Positions 16,876-25,465 of a DNA stretch of 64,000 nt are shown in pieces (the stretch's first letter is position 1; each line of letters starts with the position of its first letter). A program made the position numbers and the translations under genes. The notes below the pieces were generated by a model. The model made no database searches. It was given only the letters and a program-made list of their open reading frames with translations, and was not told where the DNA came from. The DNA is from CAJINA01 sp964636125 (GTDB lineage Bacteria > Desulfobacterota > Desulfobacteria > Desulfobacterales > CAJINA01), in the NCBI GenBank assembly GCA_964636125.1, contig CAZWPX010000002.1:1-64000 (forward strand), read 5' to 3'.

Positions 16876-19800
16876 CTATACGCCCTCTTCCAGGTCGGAC
16901 CGCAATGCCTCCAGGACAATCAGACCTTCTTTGAATTTATATTTCCCAACCAGACGAGAAAGCTCAGTAAGTTTTTCCTGGTAGTCTGCCGGCCAGGTAG
17001 TTGATTCAATCTTTTCAATTACGGCTTTGCTCGGTTTGGGTTTTCTTTTGGCCACCAGCGGTTGGAGCTGTTCCAGTAATTCCTTTAATTTCTGCGGATC
17101 CCCGGTTTCACCGACAGCTGCGCCGGTCTGGGCCGGGGCCGTCTTGTCGGCCGCCGCAACAATGGGCTGCAAAGATGTCCGCACCACTTCCAGGGCCGGT
17201 TGAAATTCCTGCAAGGCACCGGTTACCGCTTCCGGGTTCCACTCTTTGATGGCCCCCTCCAGGACGGCCGCAACGCCTTGCAATTCTTCGGCGCCGATAT
17301 TACCGGCCACCCCCTTAACGGTGTGGGCCAGCCGCTGGGCCAGTTCATGATCATCCTCATCCAGCGCCGCGCAGATCTCTTCCGTCACTTGCCCGTAGCC
17401 GTTATAAAACTTGGTCAGAATCTTCAGGAACAATGATTCTTTATGGTTGACCCGTCCCAGGCCCAGCTTCAGATCGATGCCCGGCAGGCTGTCCGGCAGC
17501 GGCTGCTCTGCAACAGCAACCGGCGGTGGTGCCTTGGGAGCCGGGTGCTCAGCAGGCACGCTACCCTGACGGGCTTTGATAAACTTGGACAGGACCGCAA
17601 ACAACACTTTAACATCGATGGGTTTGGCCACGTGATCGTTCATCCCGGCGGCCAGGGCGTCTTCCCGGTCCTGGGTCATGGCACTGGCCGTCATGGCAAT
17701 GATGGGCAGGTCCCTGAAACGCTCTTCTTTGCGAATAGCCCGGGTGGCTTCGAACCCGTCCATGACCGGCATCTGGATGTCCATCAGCACGGCATCGAAT
17801 GACTCCCGGGCAACCATCTCCACGGCTTCCTGGCCGTCATTGGCAATGGTGACTGAGAGGCCGGCGTCTTCCAATATTTCCTGGGCCACCTGCTGATTGA
17901 TCTCGTTGTCTTCCACCAGGAGCAGGCGGGCCCCCTGAATGCCAGCGGCCAGTTGGGCATCTGCCTCCTGCCTCCCGATTGTCTGGCCAGTGCGTTCCAC
18001 CTCTTTGCCGAAGGCCGCCATAATGGTGTCGAAGAGGGTCGACGGTGTGACCGGTTTTATCAGGAATCCGTCCAGTCCGGCCTGTTCGGTCTGCTGCATC
18101 ACTTCCTGGCGGCCATAACCTGTCACCATAATGATTTTTGGGGGTTTCTGCAGATTCTTCTCGTGGAGGATCAGGCGGGAGGCTTCCAGGCCGTCCATAA
18201 CCGGCATTTTCCAATCCATCAAAACCAGGCCAAAAGGACGTTCGCTTTTGTCGGCCATCTCGACTTCACTGACACCTTCCAGACCGGTCGCCGCCAGGGT
18301 GACATCGAAGGACATGGACTGCAGCATCTCATACAGGATTTCGCGACTGGTGGCGTTGTCATCCACCACCAGCACTTTCAGGCCGTGCAGGTCCGGATCC
18401 GGGCGCAGAACACGGACCGGTTTTGCTTCTCCCAGACCATACCGGACCGTGAATATGAAACTGGCTCCTTCGCCATAGACGCTTTCTACCCAGATATCAC
18501 CGCCCATGAGGTTCACCAGGCGTTTGCTGATGGTCAGCCCCAGGCCGGTGCCGCCGTATTTGCGGGTCGTGGAGGTGTCGGCCTGTGAAAAAGCCTGAAA
18601 CAGTTTGCCCTGCTGCTCTTCAGTCAGGCCGATCCCCGAGTCCTTGACCGCAAACTTCAGTTCGATCTGCTGGTCAGCCTGCTTTTCGACGCTGGCACTG
18701 ATGACAATCTCGCCTTTATCTGTAAACTTCACGGCGTTGTTGGACAGATTGATCAGTACCTGGCCCAGCCTTAAAGAATCCCCTACCAGATTGGGCGGTA
18801 CGTCCCGGTCAATATTGAACAATAGATCGAGGCCTTTTTCCTGGGATTTGACGCTCACCAGGTTGGCTACGTTGTCCATGAGCTCATCCAGGCTGAAAGG
18901 TACCGATTCGATGTCGAGCTTACCCGCTTCGATCTTGGAAAAATCCAGAATATCGTTGATGATACCGAGCAATGAGTTCGCCGCTGCATCGATTTTGTTG
19001 ACATAATCGTGCTGCTTGGGGTTCAGGTCCGTCTTCAACGCCAGGTGGGACATGCCGATGATGGCATTCATGGGAGTTCGGATCTCGTGGCTCATGTTGG
19101 CCAGAAAATCACTCTTGGCCTTGGTGGCTGCCTCGGCTTCCTCTTTGGCCTGGTGCAGTTCCTCTTCGGCTTTCTGGCGTGTAAAAAAGGCCCCGATCTG
19201 ATCGGCAGTGGTAGCCAGCAGAGTCACCTCCGAGGCGGTCCAGTTGCGCCGTTGGTAATTGTCGTCAAAGCCGACGAAACCGTACCATTTACGATCTATC
19301 AAAATCGGTTGAATCAAGATCGAGGCAAGTTCTTGTTTGACCAGAAAATTTTTTTCCTGCTCTGGAAAGGTGTCTGCGGGTCCCTGAATCGGATTTCCAA
19401 GGTCCAGTTCACCTTTCCAACGGGTAAAAACCGGGTCATATGGTAATTCTCGCAGTTCTTCCTGATTAAGGTGGGACACGACCCCCGGAGCGCAGGCCTC
19501 AAACAGTTGCTGCATACATAGCCCTTTATCGGCATCCTCAATGTTTTTAAAAACATAAACCCGATCCACCTGCGCCGCAAACAGTAGTTGGTGCAGAGCG
19601 CTCTGAAGGGTTTCCCCTTCCGTGCCGGCAGACAGCAAGCCCCGGGATACAGCCGCCTGGGCTTTTTCTGTGCGCATCCGATGTGCCTGTTCAGCTTCGA
19701 CCTGCTTGCGGTCGCTGATGTCCAGAAAGGTGATCACCGAGCCGAATACTTCCTCATCTTTGAAGATGGGCGTGGCGTTGTATTCCACGAAAAAACTGCT

Positions 19801-22800
19801 CCCGTCCTTGCGAAAGAGAACTTCGTCGGACTGCCGATGAACGGTGCCCTCCGTGAAAGAGAGGTACATGGGGCAGACTTTTTCCGGGTATGCGTTGCCA
19901 TCGGGGTAGCTGTGGTGGATCTCTGCATGTACCGATTTTCCAAGCAACTCGTCTTCCATGTACCCCAGCATCTGCGCTGCCGCGGGGTTTACAAAGGTGA
20001 AGTTTCCGCTCACATCGACTCCGAAAATACCCTCGCCGGCAGAATCCAGCAGCATGCGGCTGCGCTCTTCGCTTTCCTGAAGGGCCTTTTCCGCTTGCTT
20101 GCGCTCGGTCAGGTCGTGCCAGGAAACCAAAAGCACGTGCTTTTTTTCCAGTTCAATGGGAACCAAATTTACTTCAACGGGGAATGGGGTACCATCCAGT
20201 TTGAGGTGCAGCCAGTCAAAATGATGCTCTCCCTTTTCAAACGCCTTTGCAATCATCTCTTTGGCAAGCTCAGCAGAAGCCACGCCATTTGGTTGGTATT
20301 CCGGTGACAGGAGAGCCAGTTCCTTTTGAAGCACATCTTCTTTACTGTTTGCTTTCAATAGGTTAACAGCCGTCTCATTACAATCAAGAAACCTGTCCCC
20401 GTCGAGAATCAGGTGAGCATGGGCGGCCTTATCAAACAACATTTGAAAGCGTTCCATACTTGCCTTTACCTGTTCCTGGGCCTCCTTGCGTTCGGTGATG
20501 TCTTTGGCGTTGGCGACCATCAGCTGCTGCTGCCCCTGCTGGGCCAGGTAAACCGACACTTCCACATTAAACAGCCGGCCGTCTTTGGCCCGGTGCCGGC
20601 TTTCAAAGGTTTTGGAATGGTTTTCTTTGAGGTAGGCCAGCAGATCGGGAAATTTTTCGGCTGGAAAATCAACATCCACTTCCGGAACAGGTATTTTGAG
20701 CAGTTCGTCATAGGTATAACCCAACTGCTTACAGGCCGCGTGGTTGACATAGGTAAACCGCCCTGTTTCGGGGTCGATCCACATGACCGTATCGGCTGCT
20801 GAATCGACACAATGCTGCGTGAAACGCAATTGTTCTTCGGCCTGTTTACGTTCGGTAATATCCAGGTAGGATGCCAGGGTATACTCAAGCTTACCATTTT
20901 CATCGCGTACACCCGCAACGGTCAGGTTGACATGCAGCTCGTCACGGTTTTTTTTGATAAACCGCTTGTCCATGGCATACTGGTCAATTTCGCCGGCCAG
21001 CAGCCTTTCATACTGGTCGAGGTCGGCCTGGAGATCCTCCGGATGCGTGAGCTTGGCCCAGTCGCTCTGCTGCAGCTCTTCCATGGAGTAACCCATCATC
21101 TGCGGCAGTTGCTCGTTGCAGGCCAGCCAGCCCTTCTCCGGCGAGGTCACGGACATCCCCAGCTGACTGGATTCGAAATAGCTGCGAAATCGCCGCTCGG
21201 TCTCCTTGCGGGCTTCCTCGGCCAGCTTGTGATCGGTAATGTCATCGACGAACGCCACAATGATGGTGCGGCCCTCATACTCATTGAGGTAGCTGGTGAC
21301 TTTTACATCCCGAATTTCCCCATCCTTGCGTCGATGCCGGCTTTCTACGGTCAGGAAGTCCTTATCCGTGAGGCGTTCAACGAAGCCGCCCCACTTGTCC
21401 TTGGAAATGAGGACATCTATATCGCCCGCCGACATTTTCAACAGTTCCGACCGGGAGTAACCCAAAAGTTGGATAGCGGCATCGTTGACATACAGGACCC
21501 GGCCATCATCCGGATTCAGCCAGTGGATGGCGTGCACCGCCTTGTCCATGGCGTCCTGGGTGAACCGCAAACGGCTTTCCGCTTTTTTGCGTTCGGTCAC
21601 ATCCCGCACCGACGCCACCACCAGCACGCCCTCCTCGGTTTCCAGGGGGCTGAGGTTGATGTCCACGGGAAAGACGTGTCCATCCTTGGCCTGCGCCGAT
21701 AAAGCAAACGTCTCATTGGCCTGCTGGGCGGCTTTATCCTGCATGTATTTCAGGCGAAAATGGGGATGCTGCTCGCGGATTGCTTCCGGTACGAGGGCCT
21801 CAATGGCCTGACCGACAAGTTCAGCGCGAGTATAGCCGAACACCTTTTCGGTTTGGGCATTGATACGCTGGATGACACCCTTTTCATCCACGATCACCAT
21901 GGCGTCGGGAGCCCCGTCTATCAGGGCCCGGAACCGTTTTTCCTGGGCTTCCCGTTTTGTGGCTTCCCGGGCCAGCCGTTGGTTGGAGCGCACAATAAAC
22001 ACAAAAATAATCAATAGAACGCTGCCGATGGAAAGGCCCACTTTCCAGATGTAACCCCAGTCGATGCGCTGGGCCCTCTCCACGTTCGCCCATTTCCCCT
22101 GGATGAGCTCTTTCTCTTCGTCGTGGATACTCTTAAGCGCCCGGTCCAGGATACCGGCCAGCACCTGCATATCTTTTTGCACGGCAATTGAGATTTCCAT
22201 GGTAAAAGGGGTGACCGTGGCAATCTTAAGGTTTTCGAGCCCCAGTTTACGTTCCATGTAATTGACACTGTTAACAGTATCGACTGTGGCATCCGCCTCG
22301 CCTTCGGAGACCGCCTGCAGTGCCTCCGCCAGACTACCCACTGCCTTCATCTGCAAGCCGGGCAACGCATCGGCAACATAGCGCCATTGGGCGGTATTCG
22401 CCTGGATGACGACGGTCCTCCCCTTAAGGGCCTGTAAATCCGGTAATGCCGGTGCATCCTTGCGGGTGACCACCACCAGGGGCGTTTTGAGATAGGGCGC
22501 CGTGAATTCCAGGAATTTTTCACGTTCGACCGTCCGGCCGACGGCGGCCAGGACATCCACTTCCCCGGCCCGCGTTTTTTTCATTACCGCGCTCCAGGTT
22601 TTCAGCTGCTTTTGAGGAACGAAGGTGACCCCCAGCCGCTTTTCCAACATCCGTACGACGTCGGAGGCAATCCCGGCATATTCGCCGCTTTCATCCCTAA
22701 ACTCAAACGGCGGCCAGCCGGGGTCGAAGCCCAGGCGCAATTCCGGGTGGGCTTTAAGCCACCACTCTTCGGCCGTCGTCAACCGGAACTTGCCGTCGTC

Positions 22801-25140
22801 AATCCCCAGCCAGTTGGCTTCCAGGGCGGACATTTCGGCCGGTGATACCGCTGCCATGGCTTTTTTCAGGATGCCCACCAGGGTCGGCCAGTCATCGCGC
22901 ACGCCAATCCGCAGATTGACGAATTCCGGGTTACCGATTTCAACCTCGCCGGATATCTGTAACCCGGTGAGCACATTTTTCGAGATCAGGCTCTTTACCA
23001 CGGCCAGTTCACCCAGGGTGGCGTCGGCATTCCCGAACGAAACCGCCTTAAGGCATTCGGTGACACTATCCGTGCGGAGGAGGTTTATCTGGGGGAAAGA
23101 TATGTCCAGGATCTCTTCATGAAAAAAGCCGCGGACAACGGCCACCGTTGCACCAGTGAGTTCCGCCATGGAATAAAAGGGCTCCTCGGCTGAACTGACG
23201 ATCACATTGGGATTTTTTATATAGGGATCCGTATAACGAATATACTTCAGGCGCTCCTCCGTCATGACGATGTTGAGCATGACATCCAGTTTCTTGTTGC
23301 GGATCATGTCCAGGAATTCGTTCCAACCCGGCCCGGAAACATAGTCCACCTGCAAACCCGCTTTAGAGGCCAGCAGGTTCATGTATTCAATGGAGAACCC
23401 TTTGGGGATGCCGTGCTCGTAATAGTTGAAGGGCGGCCAGTCCTGCTCATTATGGGCCAGGACAACAGGGTGGGCGGCGATCCATTGCTTCTCCTCCGAG
23501 GTCAAGCGGATAGATTTATCGCCTGCAGGTTCAATACCCAGCCATTTGGCGCTTAATTGACTCATTTCCTCTTCTGAAATCAGACGCATGCCCTTCTGGA
23601 TAATACCGGCCAGGAACTCCTGATCTTTGGCCACGCCAATGTGCAGTGGGATTGGGCTGCTTTCGAAGATACCCAGGTCGCCGCCGACTTTCAGGTTGGT
23701 TATCTGCAGCTGCCGTATGAGATAATCGACAACCGGCATCAGGTCGAAAAAGGCATCTGCCCGGCCGGTGCTCACGGCCGTCAATGCGGCCATACTGTTT
23801 TCCACTTCCACAATTTCAATTTGAGGATATTTCGCCAACGCTTCTTGAATAAAAAACCCTTTTTGCACTGCGAAGCGCTTGCCATACAAATCCTCTATGG
23901 AGTTCACCATGGGAAAATCTTGACGCGTATACAGCGTCTGGATCATTTTGATGTACGGCGACGAAAACAGCAGAAAGCCTTCTCGTTCCGGGGTGCGGGC
24001 AATGTTGAGCATCACGTCCAGTTCGCCCTTTTTGATCAGGCCGATGAACTCGTCCCAGGTAGGGCCGCTGACGAACTCTACCCCGAGCCCGGTCTTGTCG
24101 GCCAGCAGTTTAAAATACTCGATTGAAAAGCCCTTGGGAACCCCCTCGGCATTGAAATTAAAAGGCGCCCACTCCATTTCGTTGTGGACCCGAATTTTCG
24201 GGTGGACTTTGATCCAGTCCTGCTCCTCCCTGGAAAGCATCACTACCGGACCCGACTGGCCCACGCCGAACCACTTCTGCTCAAGGTTCCCCATCTCCTG
24301 CTCGGAAATGGCGTCCAGGCCTTTTTGCAGGATGTCTCTCAGGATGGGTTTACTCTGGATGACCCCGATGCGGTAGCGCGCCGGTTTGGCCTCATCGAAA
24401 AAAGCGGCAATTTTCAGTCCGGTGAAGCGGTGCTTTTTGATCAGGTACAGGCTGACCGCCTGGGTGCCGATGTAAGCTTTGGCCTTGCTGGCGATAACGG
24501 CTTTGAGTGCCTCGAGGGTATTGTCCACGACAAGCCGCTTGATCTGGGGATGGTTTTCTTTCAGAAACGATTCTGTTGCGTACCCTGCCTCCACCGCTAC
24601 TGTAAAACCGTTGAGATCTGCGGCGGACCCGACTTCATCTTCCACTTTGGTAATGATCACCTCAGATGTTTCACTGACCGGCTCGGTAAAAACAAGGTAT
24701 TTCTTGCGTTCCTCGGTGGCATTGAGCCCCGGGCACAGGTCCAGTTCCCCGGCTTTCAATTTGTCCACCAGCACCGACCACTTGTCGAATACCGGCTTTA
24801 TCTGCAGACCGACCTTATTGGCAATCAGAGACAAAATATCGGCGTGCAGCCCTTTGTAGCGGGCTTTTTCCAGAAACTCGAACGGCGGCCAATCTGGGGT
24901 GGCCGCCACTGTGACGGTCGGGTTCGCTTTGATCCAGGTCAGCTGTTGATCATTTAGTTCGATCTTCGGCTGCAAAACCGGTTCCACGCGCTCTGCTGAA
25001 AAGACTGGCAGTGCGCCCCCCAGGCATAGCAGTGTAACCATCAACATGGCTACTGCCAGCTGCCCCAAGGACCAGCGCCCGGCTTGATCTACTTTCATAG
25101 CTGATTGTCGTCCTGAACAGCTTTTAGTGGACTGCATCAT
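16876..25140 (-). CDS. Giant hybrid histidine kinase: four SBP_bac_3, six PAS, GAF, HisKA-HATPase, two REC, Hpt
   Basis: A 2754-aa protein, very large for a sensor kinase. A signal anchor (AVAMLMVTLLCLGGALPVFSA) precedes four periplasmic SBP_bac_3 modules at about 57-297, 300-540, 545-785 and 790-1020, each opening with a DWPPFEF-like motif. One transmembrane helix lies near 1023-1045. Six PAS domains span ~1060-1815, several ending in the D-(I/V)-T/S-E/D-RK signature. A GAF domain covers ~1820-1990. The transmitter has phospho-His2018 (MSHEIRTP). Receivers carry Asp2309 and Asp2454, and the Hpt carries His2606. The kinase-to-Hpt end is a close paralogue of the protein at 8123-10885, with 641 identical bases. 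It is first in a probable operon with the receptor at 11849 and the V4R protein. The multiple binding modules suggest sensing of amino-acid-like solutes, but the ligands are unknown. Confidence 0.93.
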   Translation of the reverse strand: MMQSTKSCSGRQSAMKVDQAGRWSLGQLAVAMLMVTLLCLGGALPVFSAERVEPVLQPKIELNDQQLTWIKANPTVTVAATPDWPPFEFLEKARYKGLHADILSLIANKVGLQIKPVFDKWSVLVDKLKAGELDLCPGLNATEERKKYLVFTEPVSETSEVIITKVEDEVGSAADLNGFTVAVEAGYATESFLKENHPQIKRLVVDNTLEALKAVIASKAKAYIGTQAVSLYLIKKHRFTGLKIAAFFDEAKPARYRIGVIQSKPILRDILQKGLDAISEQEMGNLEQKWFGVGQSGPVVMLSREEQDWIKVHPKIRVHNEMEWAPFNFNAEGVPKGFSIEYFKLLADKTGLGVEFVSGPTWDEFIGLIKKGELDVMLNIARTPEREGFLLFSSPYIKMIQTLYTRQDFPMVNSIEDLYGKRFAVQKGFFIQEALAKYPQIEIVEVENSMAALTAVSTGRADAFFDLMPVVDYLIRQLQITNLKVGGDLGIFESSPIPLHIGVAKDQEFLAGIIQKGMRLISEEEMSQLSAKWLGIEPAGDKSIRLTSEEKQWIAAHPVVLAHNEQDWPPFNYYEHGIPKGFSIEYMNLLASKAGLQVDYVSGPGWNEFLDMIRNKKLDVMLNIVMTEERLKYIRYTDPYIKNPNVIVSSAEEPFYSMAELTGATVAVVRGFFHEEILDISFPQINLLRTDSVTECLKAVSFGNADATLGELAVVKSLISKNVLTGLQISGEVEIGNPEFVNLRIGVRDDWPTLVGILKKAMAAVSPAEMSALEANWLGIDDGKFRLTTAEEWWLKAHPELRLGFDPGWPPFEFRDESGEYAGIASDVVRMLEKRLGVTFVPQKQLKTWSAVMKKTRAGEVDVLAAVGRTVEREKFLEFTAPYLKTPLVVVTRKDAPALPDLQALKGRTVVIQANTAQWRYVADALPGLQMKAVGSLAEALQAVSEGEADATVDTVNSVNYMERKLGLENLKIATVTPFTMEISIAVQKDMQVLAGILDRALKSIHDEEKELIQGKWANVERAQRIDWGYIWKVGLSIGSVLLIIFVFIVRSNQRLAREATKREAQEKRFRALIDGAPDAMVIVDEKGVIQRINAQTEKVFGYTRAELVGQAIEALVPEAIREQHPHFRLKYMQDKAAQQANETFALSAQAKDGHVFPVDINLSPLETEEGVLVVASVRDVTERKKAESRLRFTQDAMDKAVHAIHWLNPDDGRVLYVNDAAIQLLGYSRSELLKMSAGDIDVLISKDKWGGFVERLTDKDFLTVESRHRRKDGEIRDVKVTSYLNEYEGRTIIVAFVDDITDHKLAEEARKETERRFRSYFESSQLGMSVTSPEKGWLACNEQLPQMMGYSMEELQQSDWAKLTHPEDLQADLDQYERLLAGEIDQYAMDKRFIKKNRDELHVNLTVAGVRDENGKLEYTLASYLDITERKQAEEQLRFTQHCVDSAADTVMWIDPETGRFTYVNHAACKQLGYTYDELLKIPVPEVDVDFPAEKFPDLLAYLKENHSKTFESRHRAKDGRLFNVEVSVYLAQQGQQQLMVANAKDITERKEAQEQVKASMERFQMLFDKAAHAHLILDGDRFLDCNETAVNLLKANSKEDVLQKELALLSPEYQPNGVASAELAKEMIAKAFEKGEHHFDWLHLKLDGTPFPVEVNLVPIELEKKHVLLVSWHDLTERKQAEKALQESEERSRMLLDSAGEGIFGVDVSGNFTFVNPAAAQMLGYMEDELLGKSVHAEIHHSYPDGNAYPEKVCPMYLSFTEGTVHRQSDEVLFRKDGSSFFVEYNATPIFKDEEVFGSVITFLDISDRKQVEAEQAHRMRTEKAQAAVSRGLLSAGTEGETLQSALHQLLFAAQVDRVYVFKNIEDADKGLCMQQLFEACAPGVVSHLNQEELRELPYDPVFTRWKGELDLGNPIQGPADTFPEQEKNFLVKQELASILIQPILIDRKWYGFVGFDDNYQRRNWTASEVTLLATTADQIGAFFTRQKAEEELHQAKEEAEAATKAKSDFLANMSHEIRTPMNAIIGMSHLALKTDLNPKQHDYVNKIDAAANSLLGIINDILDFSKIEAGKLDIESVPFSLDELMDNVANLVSVKSQEKGLDLLFNIDRDVPPNLVGDSLRLGQVLINLSNNAVKFTDKGEIVISASVEKQADQQIELKFAVKDSGIGLTEEQQGKLFQAFSQADTSTTRKYGGTGLGLTISKRLVNLMGGDIWVESVYGEGASFIFTVRYGLGEAKPVRVLRPDPDLHGLKVLVVDDNATSREILYEMLQSMSFDVTLAATGLEGVSEVEMADKSERPFGLVLMDWKMPVMDGLEASRLILHEKNLQKPPKIIMVTGYGRQEVMQQTEQAGLDGFLIKPVTPSTLFDTIMAAFGKEVERTGQTIGRQEADAQLAAGIQGARLLLVEDNEINQQVAQEILEDAGLSVTIANDGQEAVEMVARESFDAVLMDIQMPVMDGFEATRAIRKEERFRDLPIIAMTASAMTQDREDALAAGMNDHVAKPIDVKVLFAVLSKFIKARQGSVPAEHPAPKAPPPVAVAEQPLPDSLPGIDLKLGLGRVNHKESLFLKILTKFYNGYGQVTEEICAALDEDDHELAQRLAHTVKGVAGNIGAEELQGVAAVLEGAIKEWNPEAVTGALQEFQPALEVVRTSLQPIVAAADKTAPAQTGAAVGETGDPQKLKELLEQLQPLVAKRKPKPSKAVIEKIESTTWPADYQEKLTELSRLVGKYKFKEGLIVLEALRSDLEEGV
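18311..18951. repeat. 641-bp direct repeat, copy B, inside the giant hybrid kinase
   Basis: Identical as read to 9558-10198, in the same orientation. It encodes HATPase_c and the beginning of REC1. Divergence resumes abruptly at both edges (for example tccagaatatcg here against tccagaatgtca in copy A). Confidence 0.92.
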
Positions 25141-25465
25141 TACCCTGAGCCTCCATTTCTTTCAGTGTTAAGCTGGAATATCTTAAGGAAACAAATACTT
25201 GAACCCTTGATGGCCCCATAAAGGTCTATAGACCGTCATGCCGGATTCGGTCCGGTATCCAGAAGTACTTGAAACCACTGGATTCCGGTTTTCACCGGAA
25301 TGACACCAAAAGGCAAAATCGGGCTTTTGATGTGTCATCAACCCTTGAACCCTCGACTCCTTTAATCATGGGGCCCAGCTTTGGTTCAACGTTCGATGTT
25401 CAATGTTCACGATCTTTGCTTTTCCCCTTGACCCCTCGAATCCTTGAATCCTGGAACCCTCGGCT
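25141..25465. other. Intergenic region of degenerate repeats
   Basis: No gene is supported. It contains a 70-bp palindromic element (25235-25304) and, from 25340 to 25475, a run of near-repeats of phrases such as cttgaaccctcgactcc, ccctcgaatccttgaatcc and gttcgatgttcaatgttc. Similar phrases recur in other gaps of this window. Confidence 0.55.
25235..25304. repeat. Palindromic repeat with gtcatgccgga / tccggaatgac-like ends
   Basis: The left arm gtcatgccggattcgg...ggtatccag pairs imperfectly with the right arm ctggattccgg...caccggaatgac. It is a second inverted-repeat family, distinct from the tgtcattctgag elements. A half copy occurs at about 38392-38416. Confidence 0.6.

Noticed and set aside
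20812..21702. 296-codon plus-strand frame within the giant kinase
   Set aside because: Complementary to PAS-encoding sequence, with no family motif and no ribosome-binding site that I can see.
8123..25140. Transposition as the cause of the duplicated kinase module
   Set aside because: The homologous region is bounded by domain limits, ends exactly at both stop codons and shows no terminal repeats or transposase, so gene duplication plus conversion fits better.
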